Shown here piece after piece: positions 53,189 to 63,123 of a stretch of 63,226 nucleotides of DNA (positions are counted from its first letter, which is position 1; the number at the start of each line of letters is the position of its first letter). Under the pieces are notes generated by a model that saw nothing but the letters and a program-made list of their open reading frames with translations, had not been told where the DNA came from and searched no databases. Made by a program: the position numbers and the translations under genes. This DNA comes from Deltaproteobacteria bacterium ADurb.Bin207. GTDB lineage: Bacteria; Myxococcota_A; Polyangia; Polyangiales; Polyangiaceae. Where the stretch lies: the NCBI GenBank assembly GCA_002070115.1, contig MWCO01000029.1, forward strand, positions 1-63,226, read 5' to 3'.

Positions 53189-55077
53189 TGGACACCAACC
53201 TGCGCTATCAAAGTATCGAAGCGTTCCGCTCTCACGTTGCGGCTCTGCATGACTCGAAGCTAGCCAACCAACGTCGCGTGTTGGTTTGCTGTGGAACCGG
53301 CTGTCTTGCGGGCGGAGCGGCACAAGTCGCCGAGGCGATGGCACAACAGCTAGCGGCCATCGAACCCGAAAAATCAGCCCAATTGCAGCTCGTCATGAAA
53401 AAAACCGGCTGCCACGGCTTCTGCGAAAAAGGCCCCCTCGTCGTCCTTCTTCCTCAAGGTACGTTCTACAAAGGTGTCAAAGCCAAAGACGTTCCCGAAA
53501 TCATCAAAGAATCCATCCTGGAAGACCGCGTCGTCGAACGTCTTTTGTACGTCGAGTCCAGCACCGGAGAGCGTGTCGAAAAATACGGTGACATCGAGTT
53601 TTATGCCAAGCAGACCCGGGTCGCGATGCGCAACATCGGTCTCATCGACCCGGCCAGCCTCGACGATTATCTTCTGCGGGGCGGATATGTCGCCTTGGCG
53701 AAAGCCCTGTCTTCCATGACCCCCGAACAGGTCATGACGGAAGTCTCCGATGCAAAACTTCGGGGTCGAGGCGGAGGAGGCTTCGACGCGGGAAGAAAGT
53801 GGCGAAGCTGCAAAAATTCCCCCGCCGACGAGCGTTTCGTCATTTGTAATGGCGATGAAGGTGACCCGGGGGCCTTCATGGATCGCTCCATCATGGAAGG
53901 AGATCCCCACGGCGTGCTCGAAGGCATGATCCTTGGCGGCTATGCCTTGGAGTGCAAGCAGGGGTATATCTACGTGCGCCAAGAGTATCCGCTAGCCGTC
54001 GAAAACTTGCAGCTTGCGATCGACGAGGCACGCGCTCGCGGATTGCTCGGAGACAATATCCTCGGAACAGGATTCTCTTTCGACATCGAGCTTTCGCGGG
54101 GAGGCGGTGCGTTCGTCTGTGGCGAATCCTCCGCGCTCATGCGATCGGTGGAAGGCAAGGTCGGCGAGCCCCGGGCCAAGTATGTTCACGCCACGGACAA
54201 AGGGCTTTGGGACAAACCTACCGTTCTGAACAACGTCGAAACATGGGTGTGTGTCCCTCGCATCATCGAGCAAGGCGCGCAGTGGTTTGCCTCCATTGGC
54301 ACCGAGCGTTCCAAGGGAACCAAAGCCTTTGCGTTGACGGGCAAGGTGAAGAACACGGGGCTGGTCGAAGTCGAGATGGGCACGACGCTCCGACAGATCA
54401 TTTTCGGCGCGGGCGGCGGGATGCTCAACGATGGTCCGCGCGGCAAGTTCAAAGCCGTGCAGACCGGAGGCCCTTCCGGTGGCTGTTTGCCAGAAGACAT
54501 GCTGGACCTTGCGGTGGACTTCGACACGCTTACGAAAGCCGGATCGATGATGGGTTCCGGTGGCATGATCGTCATGGATCATTCCACCTGCATGGTCGAC
54601 GTGGCTCGTTACTTCCTATCGTTTTTGGTCGACGAGTCCTGTGGCAAATGCGTGCCCTGTCGCGAGGGATTGTTTCAGATGATGCATATCGTGTCTCGCA
54701 TCTGTGAAGGGCAAGGCACGATGGAAGATCTCAATAAAATCGAAGATTTAGCCACTGCTGTCGAGCTTGGTTCCTTATGTGCGTTGGGCAAGAGCGGACC
54801 GAATCCGGTGCGTTCGACACTGCGGTACTTCCGTCAGGAGTACGAAGCTCACATTCGGGACAAGAAGTGTCCGGCCGGGGTATGCAAGGCGCTCATTAGC
54901 TACACCATCGATCATGACAAATGCGATGGCTGCGGAGCTTGTTTGCGCGCTTGTTCGTCCTTGGCGATTGCTGGGACCATTAAGAAGGGCGATACCTTCC
55001 AGATCGATCAGCTCCAATGTGATCGATGCGGGGCATGCGAGACCGTGTGCAAACGCGGCGCGATTTCCGCGGCTTGA
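53188..55077 (+). CDS. NuoF-like NAD(P)H/FMN subunit with extra Fe-S domains (HydB/HndC type)
   Basis: A 629-residue protein, longer than NuoF (about 440) because of added domains. ATG at 53188 with AAGGAAG upstream. Order: a thioredoxin-like [2Fe-2S] domain (CCGTGC near 34-39, CHGFC near 74); the FMN/NAD core with RGRGGGGFDAGRKW, GDEGDPGAFMDR and GGGAFVCGESSALM; the [4Fe-4S] motif CGKCVPCREG near 485; and two C-terminal [4Fe-4S] motifs CDGCGACLRAC and CDRCGACETVC. This composition is characteristic of subunits of electron-bifurcating hydrogenases and related dehydrogenases rather than complex I. Confidence 0.93.
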   Translation: MDTNLRYQSIEAFRSHVAALHDSKLANQRRVLVCCGTGCLAGGAAQVAEAMAQQLAAIEPEKSAQLQLVMKKTGCHGFCEKGPLVVLLPQGTFYKGVKAKDVPEIIKESILEDRVVERLLYVESSTGERVEKYGDIEFYAKQTRVAMRNIGLIDPASLDDYLLRGGYVALAKALSSMTPEQVMTEVSDAKLRGRGGGGFDAGRKWRSCKNSPADERFVICNGDEGDPGAFMDRSIMEGDPHGVLEGMILGGYALECKQGYIYVRQEYPLAVENLQLAIDEARARGLLGDNILGTGFSFDIELSRGGGAFVCGESSALMRSVEGKVGEPRAKYVHATDKGLWDKPTVLNNVETWVCVPRIIEQGAQWFASIGTERSKGTKAFALTGKVKNTGLVEVEMGTTLRQIIFGAGGGMLNDGPRGKFKAVQTGGPSGGCLPEDMLDLAVDFDTLTKAGSMMGSGGMIVMDHSTCMVDVARYFLSFLVDESCGKCVPCREGLFQMMHIVSRICEGQGTMEDLNKIEDLATAVELGSLCALGKSGPNPVRSTLRYFRQEYEAHIRDKKCPAGVCKALISYTIDHDKCDGCGACLRACSSLAIAGTIKKGDTFQIDQLQCDRCGACETVCKRGAISAA

Positions 55078-55100
55078 TCGGCAAGGAGCAAGGAGACGTC

Positions 55101-55895
55101 ATGGCATTTTTCATGACCATCAACGGTAAGCGGGTCGAAGCAAACGACGGAGAGATGGTTCTTGGCGCCGCCCGCCGTGCTGGTATTGCGATTCCCACCC
55201 TATGTCATCATGAGGCAGTCGAGCCGTTTGGCTCCTGTCGTCTATGCATGGTCGAGGTCACCAAACCCGAATGGAAGGGATGGAAGGGGTTGATGACCGC
55301 CTGTCTGTACCCATGCGCGCCTGACCTCATCGTGGAGACCGATAGCGAGCGCGTGCATCAAGTGCGTCGCAACGTGCTCGACTTGTTGCTCGCCCGATGC
55401 CCGGATGCGGAGTTGATTCAGAAGCTCGCGGCCGAATATGGCGTACATCAAACGAGCTTCATGCAGCGGGAAAAGCCCGACAAATGCATCCTTTGCGGGT
55501 TGTGCGTGCGCATCTGTGAGACGGCGGCTACTTCCGCCATCTCCACCGTTCAGCGCGGACACGATCGTGAGATTGGAACGCCGTGGGGTGAGCCTCCACC
55601 CGATTGCATCGGCTGTCTGGCTTGCGCCCACGTGTGCCCGACAGGTCATATCCAATATGAAGAAACGGGGATGACGCGCATGATCTGGGGACGTCGCTTC
55701 GAGCTTCAACGATGTGAAAAAACGGGTAAGCCCCTGCCCATCACCAAAGAGCAAGCGGCGTTCCTCGCCAAACGGCAAAACATGAACCCCAACTATCTCG
55801 TGACCTCCGCCGATGCCAATCGTAAGCAGACTGCTGAGACGTTTGCTCGAATCGCTCGATGGAACAAACTCGGTATGCAGCAGGAGGTGAAGTAA
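55101..55895 (+). CDS. NuoG-N-terminal-like Fe-S subunit, short form
   Basis: A 264-residue protein; the ATG at 55101 follows AAGGAGACGTC. A plant-type [2Fe-2S] ferredoxin domain (LCHHEAVEPFGSCRLCMVEV, in parts LCHHEAVEPF and SCRLCMVEV) is followed by two [4Fe-4S] motifs, CILCGLCVRICE and CIGCLACAHVCPTG. The His/Cys motif (HxxxCxxCxxxxxC) of NuoG and of [FeFe]-hydrogenase HydA is not present; that position reads LLLARCPDAELIQKLAAEYG. There is no H-cluster or molybdopterin domain. It resembles an electron-transfer arm without a catalytic site. The stop overlaps the next start (TAATG). Confidence 0.87.
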   Translation: MAFFMTINGKRVEANDGEMVLGAARRAGIAIPTLCHHEAVEPFGSCRLCMVEVTKPEWKGWKGLMTACLYPCAPDLIVETDSERVHQVRRNVLDLLLARCPDAELIQKLAAEYGVHQTSFMQREKPDKCILCGLCVRICETAATSAISTVQRGHDREIGTPWGEPPPDCIGCLACAHVCPTGHIQYEETGMTRMIWGRRFELQRCEKTGKPLPITKEQAAFLAKRQNMNPNYLVTSADANRKQTAETFARIARWNKLGMQQEVK

Positions 55896-56314
55896 TGCCC
55901 CAGCGACTCGTCGTCCAACCACAATACTGCATCGGATGCCGAGCTTGCGAGATGGCCTGCGCATTCACCCATGGCCAACAAGGTCAACCCGGCAAGAGCC
56001 GTTGTATGACGCTCACGATGGCCGTCAAGGATGAATACGTTCCCATGCTCTGCTTGCAATGCGACAATGCCGCTTGCGTGCAGGTCTGCCCGGTGTTTGC
56101 CATCAGCCGCAACGAGCAAACCGGTGTCGTTCACGTCGATATGGACAAATGCATGCTATGCATGGCCTGCACCGTGGCTTGTCCTTTCGGCAACATGCAC
56201 TTCGATGCTCCCAATCGCGCTGTGGTCAAATGCGATCTTTGCGCTGGCTACGGCGACAACCCGCGTTGCGCCATGTTCTGCCCGACCAAGTGCCTGTCGG
56301 TGGAACAGCTCTGA
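55895..56314 (+). CDS. [4Fe-4S] dicluster ferredoxin subunit (HycB/DmsB-like)
   Basis: A 139-residue protein with four Cys groups in the order seen in HycB-, DmsB- and aldehyde-oxidoreductase-type electron carriers: CIGCRACEMAC, CLQCDNAACVQVCP, CMLCMACTVACP and CDLCAGYGDNPRCAMFCP. GCAGGAGGTGAAG precedes the start. Up to four [4Fe-4S] clusters are possible. It ends the operon; the next gene is convergent 15 bp away. Confidence 0.9.
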   Translation: MPQRLVVQPQYCIGCRACEMACAFTHGQQGQPGKSRCMTLTMAVKDEYVPMLCLQCDNAACVQVCPVFAISRNEQTGVVHVDMDKCMLCMACTVACPFGNMHFDAPNRAVVKCDLCAGYGDNPRCAMFCPTKCLSVEQL

Positions 56315-56329
56315 GCTTGCCTGTTGCGC

Positions 56330-57151
56330 TCATCCCACCATCTTGCCCAGCAGTGAGCCCGTGTCTTTCACCAGGCTCACGCTTTGTTCCAATCCTTTGA
56401 CGATCAAGTCGATGTGAAGCACGAGCTTGGGATTGAGGATCTGGCTTGGCGCACTCGCCACCAAAGCCATGCCCGTTTGCGCGGTCTCACCTGCTTTGGC
56501 GGCAAGCTGACCGCCTAGTTCCGCCATCGCCTCCCATAACGTGGTGAGCCTTTTCGCGCTTTCGGATTCACCGAGCTGTGATGTCAGCGCCTCGATCTCG
56601 TCCTTTCGGATCGGCTTGCGACCGCTTTGCACATCCGAGGGAGCTTCTTGCCCTTGGGCGTTGTACGAAGCCAGGTATACGTGCCTTCCGGTTTCCGTGA
56701 GCTGGTACGCGGCCGCGTACATTTCGGCGGAAGCACGGAAAAAATTGTCGTACTCGGGCATGCCGATCTGCACGTACTTGAAGTCGTACTTCGCGTTTGG
56801 ATTCATGCGAGCCACCTTGAGGTAGTCGTATCGAACGTCGCCTTGATACGGAGCCAGGGAAGGTGAAAGCTGGCCGAGCTGCACCTGGCCCTGGGGCGGA
56901 ACGTCCACGAGCTTTTTCGCAAGCTCGGCGGTGGTCGACCCCACCTCCTTGGCAAAATCCGAAAAGTCCGTGGCCACTTCTCCCATGGCCTGCTCGAACT
57001 CTTCCCAATTCCGAGCCTCACGAACGGTTGTCGTGGTCTGGCCGTTGACGGTGCGACTCGTCACGACGGTGGCTTTCAACCCGATGGCTTCGCAACCCGC
57101 GGCCAACAAAGAAAGACCTGCCAATTTCATCCAATGTCGTCGAGAGATCAT
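56330..57151 (-). CDS. Lipoprotein of unknown function
   Basis: A 273-residue protein; the ATG at 57151 gives a twin-arginine-like start (MISRRHWMKLAGLSLLAAGC) with a lipobox cysteine at residue 20. The mature part is helical with hydrophilic and hydrophobic segments (FEQAMGEVATDFSDFAKEVG, then TAELAKKLVDV) and a C-terminal amphipathic region (LGGQLAAKAGETAQ, then LVLHIDLIVKGLEQSVSLVKD, shown in parts). No family is recognised. It is convergent with the operon. Confidence 0.7.
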   Translation of the reverse strand: MISRRHWMKLAGLSLLAAGCEAIGLKATVVTSRTVNGQTTTTVREARNWEEFEQAMGEVATDFSDFAKEVGSTTAELAKKLVDVPPQGQVQLGQLSPSLAPYQGDVRYDYLKVARMNPNAKYDFKYVQIGMPEYDNFFRASAEMYAAAYQLTETGRHVYLASYNAQGQEAPSDVQSGRKPIRKDEIEALTSQLGESESAKRLTTLWEAMAELGGQLAAKAGETAQTGMALVASAPSQILNPKLVLHIDLIVKGLEQSVSLVKDTGSLLGKMVG

Positions 57152-57203
57152 TGGACGCAGACTATCACACACCCACGGGCGAACGTTGGCGGAACGACGG
57201 GCT

Positions 57204-58001
57204 TCAAAACAAACTGAAAAGCATGCGAATGGCGACCACATAGAGAAGAACCGCAAAGACTTTTTTTAGTTTGTCGACGGGTAGGGCGTGGGCCAGACGT
57301 ACTCCGAGTGGCGCGGTGAGCACACTGACGAGCACGATGCCGGCCAAGGCAGGAAGGTAAACGAAGCCGATGGACCAATCCGGACGGCCTTCGATCCCGC
57401 TTCCGTTGTAGACGTAGCCCACAGCACCAGCGACCGCGATGGGAAAGCCGAGGGCTGCCGATGTTCCGATGGCGGTTTTGAGAGGAACGTTATGCCAGAC
57501 CATGAACGGGACCGACAGCGTGCCACCGCCAATGCCCACCCAACTCGATATCACGCCGATGAAGCCTCCAGCGCCGAACATTCCCAGGCTGCCCGGTAAG
57601 GTTCGCGATGGTTTCGGCTTGTGCCCAAGGATCATCTGCGTTGCCACGTAAAGCAAAAATACAACGAAAAATCCTTTGAGAAGCCTGGTGGACAGTAGGG
57701 CCACCACACAAGATCCCGCGAATGTGCCGAGCAACAACCCCGCGGTCATGCGTCGCACCACGGTCCAATCGACTGCCTTTCTTCGATGGTGGGCCGAAGC
57801 GCTGGAAAACGCGGTGAAGACGATGGAGGCCATCGAAGTGCCAAGGGCAAGATGCATGGTGTGTTCATCCGCGATACTTTGCAGCCCAAAGCAAAATACG
57901 AGCATGGGTACGATGACCAGGCCGCCGCCTATGCCAAGCAAGCCTGCCAACACGCCTGCGACGGCTCCCACGGTCGAGTACATGACTACCAGGGTCCACA
58001 T
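57204..58001 (-). CDS. TauE/SafE-type sulfite/anion exporter permease
   Basis: A 265-residue membrane protein with about eight transmembrane segments; the ATG at 58001 is preferred over 58052. The family hallmarks appear twice: VLAGLLGIGGGLVIVPML near residue 17 and FIGVISSWVGIGGGTLSVPF near 140, each a GIGGG loop. Such proteins export or import sulfite, sulfoacetate or related anions. The substrate is unknown. The gene is divergent from the large surface protein at 58372. Confidence 0.9.
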   Translation of the reverse strand: MWTLVVMYSTVGAVAGVLAGLLGIGGGLVIVPMLVFCFGLQSIADEHTMHLALGTSMASIVFTAFSSASAHHRRKAVDWTVVRRMTAGLLLGTFAGSCVVALLSTRLLKGFFVVFLLYVATQMILGHKPKPSRTLPGSLGMFGAGGFIGVISSWVGIGGGTLSVPFMVWHNVPLKTAIGTSAALGFPIAVAGAVGYVYNGSGIEGRPDWSIGFVYLPALAGIVLVSVLTAPLGVRLAHALPVDKLKKVFAVLLYVVAIRMLFSLF

Positions 58002-58371
58002 GGGGATTATCGCTCTTTCATCGGTCGGGAAGACAATGGCAGACCGTGGCAAGGGACTTGGGGGAGTCTCGGATAGAATGAATAGTTAATGGTAGGGGTT
58101 GGCGCAAATTGAGTCACGGTTTGCGCGAAATACCACCAAATCCAAAACGCCGTAAACTGTCTTGTCCGCGTAGCGGTGCAATAAAAGAATGGTAGCTCGG
58201 TCTACGCCTGGGAGAAGCATAGGGAGAAGTCCGCTTTTCAAGGATCACATTCGAGATCTGACAGATCACAGATCGTGACCTCCAGTGTTGATTATGCCGC
58301 GTTGGCGCAACACCTACGATTGGCATGCGGAATGCTCTGCATCTGCTGAACCTCTTTGGATGGAGCTGACG
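58002..58371. other. Divergent intergenic region upstream of the C39-like protein
   Basis: The 370 bp hold the inverted repeat at 58102-58126 and several AGATC words near 58254-58274. No coding frame or RNA gene is recognised. Confidence 0.45.
58102..58126. promoter_or_regulatory. Inverted repeat, candidate operator
   Basis: GCGCAAA and TTTGCGC are perfect inverse copies with 11 bp between. They lie about 100 bp upstream of the permease start and 246 bp upstream of the C39-like gene. Confidence 0.35.
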
Positions 58372-61300
58372 ATGAGCCGAATTCGATTCTTGTGGGAAAG
58401 ATCCAGTGCCGTGGGGATGCTCTGGGGGATGAGCGTGGTTGCATCGTCCTGTGGTGGACCAGTCGGGGACTCGGAGGCGCGGGGGGAGATGGTTCGTGCG
58501 GCGGGTGGGCAGATGGATTTCGCCCCTGGACCCACGACGGCGCGTTATGGCCTGGATATCGATGGGATTCGGCTGGGGTCGGTGCCTTTCGAAAGTCTGG
58601 TGTTGGATCGGATCGGGTGGACACCGCGGGGTAAGGGAGCGATTGCGGTTGTGGAGCATGGGCGCGAGGGAGGTGCGAGTCTGTATCGTGTCGAAGGCGC
58701 GTTGGAGGAGTTGCTATTGCGCACGGGCGAGGGGCAGTCCCTGTCGCTGCCGCGGTTGGCGCCGGATGGACAGACGTTTGCCTACGTGCTTCAGGAGCCG
58801 CCGCGCTGGCAAGGGGAGGTGGGACGTTCGGCGCTCCAATATCACGGAAGTATTTGGATTTATGACTCTTTTGCTCAAAGGGGCAATGCGCTGATCGACG
58901 ATGCGGCGCAGGTTCTGGGCTGGCTGGATGCGAATACGATCGTGTTTACGCGGTACTTGCCCGGGGACATGCCTCAGCAGCGCCCTTACCGGCTGACTCT
59001 TTCGTCCGGTGCGGTGGAACGCATTGCCGTCGAAACCGAAAATGCCTATAATTTCACGCTGTTCGATCGTCATTTGCTCTATGCCGACTCGGATGAGCCC
59101 GTGATGACGTTACCGTCGCCCACGGCGCGAGTCTCGGTGATATCGCTGGACCTGCAAAGTGGCAATCGTTCGGTGGTGGCGGTCGAACACGGAGCGCTTC
59201 CTTCCTCGTTTGCTTGGCAAGGCGATGAGATTCGATATCTTGCGGAAGGCAAAGGGATAGAGCGCCTGATCAACCTTCGAACCTCGGAGGTGACTTCCCA
59301 CGATGCGCTGCCATCGTTCGCACCGCCGTTCGACGATCCCATGCCGCTGGCGGGCTTGAAAATGCCCTATGTTCATCAAGTCTACGACACGCCCAATGAC
59401 TTTAATGGTCATTGGGCATGTGGTCCCACTTCGACGTTGATGGCCATTCAGCACTTCAATCGACTCAAGGCTTGGCCTGTGTCCGTCAATATACCGTCGG
59501 TACATGAGAGTCCTTACGGCGCGTATATAGCCTATAAGTATACGGCCTTCGGAACGACCTTCAACCGGATGCAAACGGATGCGGGGGGAAAAGCCGCCTA
59601 TGGTGCCTATGGTTGGTGTACGGAGGGCGGAGGCGCCTGGGCTTGGAGAATGCAGGACTATGCCGAACGGCATGATTTGAAAACCGCGTTTGCGGATGTG
59701 GCGACGTTTGCGAAACTCAAAGCCGCCACCGATGCGGGACGTCCCGTGGCCCTCTCCACCAACCTCACCTCGGCGGGGCATATCATCACGGTCAAAGGGA
59801 CGACTTCCGACGGTAAACTCATTGTCAATGACCCCTATGGCAATCGCAATAAAGGATATATGAACTATAAAGGGGAAGACGTTATTTACACGTTTGGAGA
59901 AGTCATCGCGAAATGGTTTGTCACGATATGGTCGACAACACCGGTATGCACGCCGCAAGAGGAAGTGTGCAACGGCAAGGACGACGACTGCGACGGACAG
60001 GTGGATGAAGATGAGGTCTGTGAGCGACAGGTCCTCGGACGCGGTCTGTCTTGGGTAGCGCCTGCGAGAACGTCGGATGTCGATGGGGATGGCAAGGCGG
60101 ATATCTGTGGGCGGGGAGGCGTCGGGGTTTGGTGCCATCTTTCTACAGGCACGTCATGGAGTGAAAAAGGGACGGTCACGCCGTTGTCGGATGCCGCTGG
60201 ATGGGATGATCCCACGAATTGGGCAACGATTCGCATGGGGGATGTGGATGGGGATGGCCGGGCCGACCTTTGCGCCCGGTCGGATACGGAGGTGACGTGC
60301 TGGAAGTCCGATGGAACGGGCTTTTTGACCGCTATGCAAGGGCCAGCCTGGTCCGACAAAAACGGCTGGAACCATTTTCAATACCACAGCACGATGCGTT
60401 TGCTGGATATGGATGGGGACGGTAAAGATGACCTATGCGCGCGGGCGGCGAAGGGCATGATTTGCTACAAATCCACGGGCGATGGATTTGAGGAGCGGCT
60501 CGATGGGCCACCGTGGTCGGACGAAGCGGGGTTTGCCTCGGCAAAGTATTATGGCACGTTGAGAACCGGGGATGTGGATGGGGATGGCAAACACGACCTT
60601 TGCATTCGGGCAGCGGCAGGGATGGAATGCTGGCTTTCGGACGGCAATGGTTTTCCCACGAAAGTGACGGGGCCCGCGTGGAGTGATGCGACGGGATGGG
60701 GCAATATCCAATACTGGAGTTCGATTCGCCTGGCGGATGTCAACGGCGATGGAAAAGCGGATTTATGTGCCCGGGGAAAGAATGACCTGCAATGTCACTT
60801 TTCCGAGGGAACATCGTTTGGGGATGCGGTGCAGGTGGCGGCGCTTGCCGACGACAACGGCTGGAATGACCCCACCAATTATCTGACCCTGCGAACGGGC
60901 GATGTGACGGGAGATGGGGCTCAGGACCTTTGCCTTCGGGCCAACGCAAAAATGCTTTGCTATGCGTGGGACGGTGAAAAATTCGCGAGTATCGAGGGTC
61001 CGGCCTGGTCCGACGAGGATGGGTGGAATAAGGCCCAGTATTTCAATACGATTCAGCTCGCGGACATGAATGGGGATGGCAAAGCGGATCTGTGTGGACG
61101 GCATGAACTGGGGTGGCGATGTCATCCATCGACCGGAGATGGGTTTGGCGATGCGGTGATGCTCGATGAGTTTAAGGATGCGGGAGGGTGGTCCAAGGAG
61201 CGATATTATGCGACTCTGTTGACGGGAGGGCCGATTTGCATTCCTTCGCAAGAGGTGTGCAATGGCAAGGACGATGATTGTGATGGGTTGGTGGATGAGG

Positions 61301-61596
61301 ATGGGGTGTGCGAGCAAGGCAGCGGAGGAACGGGTGGAAGTGTCGGGACGGGGGGCAGTGGGCAAGACGGTGGCACCCAGGAGCAGGGGGGAGCTGGCAG
61401 TGGGCAAGACCCTCATCCAGCGGGAAGTGGAGGTGGCAAGGCTACCGAATCGTATGCGCCGTCGAACAACGAGACGTCGGGTTGTGCCTGTTCGGCGGTG
61501 GGGGGCAGAAGCGGGGGCAAGTGGGCGGTGTTGGGGCTATTGGTGGGTTGGGCGGTGAGGCGGCGCTTGACGTTTGGAAAAATAAGGATAAGGTGA
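58372..61596 (+). CDS. Large surface protein: C39-like peptidase domain plus FG-GAP repeats, MYXO-CTERM-like tail
   Basis: A 1074-residue protein; the ATG at 58372 follows GGAGCTGACG. The signal peptide ends at a possible lipobox (VVASSC). Residues about 30-320 form a propeller-like part. A C39-like peptidase domain follows (about 325-520): the expected Cys in WACGPTSTLMA, His in GHIITVKG and Asp in VNDPYGN are all present. Next come a NGKDDDCDGQVDED Ca-site-like motif and eight or nine FG-GAP/VCBS repeats with DVDGDGKADIC-type Asp clusters. The motif recurs near 1000 before a Gly-rich linker. The end has Cys, a hydrophobic segment and RRRL, like MYXO-CTERM. Confidence 0.85.
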   Translation: MSRIRFLWERSSAVGMLWGMSVVASSCGGPVGDSEARGEMVRAAGGQMDFAPGPTTARYGLDIDGIRLGSVPFESLVLDRIGWTPRGKGAIAVVEHGREGGASLYRVEGALEELLLRTGEGQSLSLPRLAPDGQTFAYVLQEPPRWQGEVGRSALQYHGSIWIYDSFAQRGNALIDDAAQVLGWLDANTIVFTRYLPGDMPQQRPYRLTLSSGAVERIAVETENAYNFTLFDRHLLYADSDEPVMTLPSPTARVSVISLDLQSGNRSVVAVEHGALPSSFAWQGDEIRYLAEGKGIERLINLRTSEVTSHDALPSFAPPFDDPMPLAGLKMPYVHQVYDTPNDFNGHWACGPTSTLMAIQHFNRLKAWPVSVNIPSVHESPYGAYIAYKYTAFGTTFNRMQTDAGGKAAYGAYGWCTEGGGAWAWRMQDYAERHDLKTAFADVATFAKLKAATDAGRPVALSTNLTSAGHIITVKGTTSDGKLIVNDPYGNRNKGYMNYKGEDVIYTFGEVIAKWFVTIWSTTPVCTPQEEVCNGKDDDCDGQVDEDEVCERQVLGRGLSWVAPARTSDVDGDGKADICGRGGVGVWCHLSTGTSWSEKGTVTPLSDAAGWDDPTNWATIRMGDVDGDGRADLCARSDTEVTCWKSDGTGFLTAMQGPAWSDKNGWNHFQYHSTMRLLDMDGDGKDDLCARAAKGMICYKSTGDGFEERLDGPPWSDEAGFASAKYYGTLRTGDVDGDGKHDLCIRAAAGMECWLSDGNGFPTKVTGPAWSDATGWGNIQYWSSIRLADVNGDGKADLCARGKNDLQCHFSEGTSFGDAVQVAALADDNGWNDPTNYLTLRTGDVTGDGAQDLCLRANAKMLCYAWDGEKFASIEGPAWSDEDGWNKAQYFNTIQLADMNGDGKADLCGRHELGWRCHPSTGDGFGDAVMLDEFKDAGGWSKERYYATLLTGGPICIPSQEVCNGKDDDCDGLVDEDGVCEQGSGGTGGSVGTGGSGQDGGTQEQGGAGSGQDPHPAGSGGGKATESYAPSNNETSGCACSAVGGRSGGKWAVLGLLVGWAVRRRLTFGKIRIR

Positions 61597-61607
61597 GGGA
61601 ATCCGTC

Positions 61608-61968
<361 letters not shown>

Positions 61969-62058
61969 GTTTTCTTCGGATTTTTGGCTTCAAATCGTTT
62001 CGGCGCGTTCCATTTGCCGTCAATTTGCCGTGGCCAGATCCAGGGTTGCACGCGCGCT

Positions 62059-63123
62059 TTACCCGGTCTTCGCGCGTGTCGACGGTGCCGTCGACCCCGG
62101 TAGCATCACCTCCTCCGGCGCGCTGTCCAGCACGCCCACCGCGTCTCGCTTCACGTCCGGCGACAAGTGCGAGTAGCGCATGGTCATCTCGATCGTCGCG
62201 TGCCCCATCAGCTCCTGCACCGCCTTGAGCGGAACACCCTTCATCACCAGGTGGCTGGCGAAGCTGTGCCGGAGGCAGTGCCAGCCGATCCTGCGAAGCC
62301 CCGCCCGACGGCATGCGCGCCACAAGGGCCACTTCGTCTCGCCCTTCGTGATGTACGAGCCGTCGGGGTTGCAGAACACGTAGTCGCCCCGCAGGTGGCG
62401 GTGCCCCTTGAGCGCCTCGCGTAGCTCGGGGCTCAGGGGAACCTCCCGCTTCTTGCCGCTCTTGGGAGTCCCGATCACCCCGCGCACGATCGACTGGCGG
62501 ACCATCAAGCGACCGGCCACCAGGTCGATGTCTTCCCATCGCAGCCCGATGAGCTCGCCGTGCCGCAGTCCGGTGCGAAGCCCGGTGAGGATCATGACGT
62601 CCCAGCCCGGCTCCGCGGCCTTGACCAGCCGGGCTGCCTCCTCGAAGTTGAGGAAGTCGATGTCGGGCTCGGGCACCTTGAGCCACTTCACGTGCGGGAC
62701 GCCGTTGATGATGTCCCATTCGTGCGCGAGGCTGAGCATGCGGCGCAGGATGGTGAGGCAGTTGTTGACGGTCTTGGGCGACATTCCCTCGGCGAGCTTG
62801 CGGGCTTTGAAGCGCTCGATCTCCTGGCCGCGGATCTCGTCGAGCTTCAGCTTGCCGAAGGCGGGATTGAGGTGGTTTCTGAACACCGCAGCCTTGGTCT
62901 GACACTCGGATGGCTTGTTGTTGGTCTTCACGTACGTACGCATGAACTCCTGCGAGAACTCTTCGCACGTGGGGACGATCACCTCCTTTTTGTCGTGGGT
63001 ACCGTCGAGCAGCGACTGCCGCAGCTCGCGCTCGTACTGCTCTGCCCCGCGCTTGGTTTGCACGGGGGAGACCTTGCGCACGCGCTCTGTGTGGCCGTCG
63101 CCATGCTGGAATTGGATGTCCAC
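62059..63123 (-). CDS. Tyrosine recombinase/integrase
   Basis: A 354-residue phage-type integrase whose gene is markedly richer in G/C, especially at third positions, than the host genes. Catalytic residues are all present: Arg187 (GLRHGE), a Lys at 221-225 (PKSGKK), His282 and Arg285 (HCLRHS), His308 (MGH) and the nucleophile Tyr317 (MRYSHL). The N-terminal part (about 50-145) is the SAM-like core-binding domain. The GTG at 63123 is the first in-frame start after a stop, but the sequence before it (GKWKTFW) also looks like protein, so the annotated N-terminus may be short. Its 3' end faces ssrA, which suggests an element inserted there. Confidence 0.9.
   Translation of the reverse strand: MDIQFQHGDGHTERVRKVSPVQTKRGAEQYERELRQSLLDGTHDKKEVIVPTCEEFSQEFMRTYVKTNNKPSECQTKAAVFRNHLNPAFGKLKLDEIRGQEIERFKARKLAEGMSPKTVNNCLTILRRMLSLAHEWDIINGVPHVKWLKVPEPDIDFLNFEEAARLVKAAEPGWDVMILTGLRTGLRHGELIGLRWEDIDLVAGRLMVRQSIVRGVIGTPKSGKKREVPLSPELREALKGHRHLRGDYVFCNPDGSYITKGETKWPLWRACRRAGLRRIGWHCLRHSFASHLVMKGVPLKAVQELMGHATIEMTMRYSHLSPDVKRDAVGVLDSAPEEVMLPGSTAPSTRAKTG

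Noticed and set aside
55101..55895. [FeFe]-hydrogenase catalytic subunit
   Set aside because: The protein has ferredoxin-like motifs only; the H-cluster domain and its cysteine motifs are missing.
59110..60138. A 342-codon minus-strand open frame
   Set aside because: It is the antisense shadow of the C39-like surface protein; no ribosome binding site or domain.
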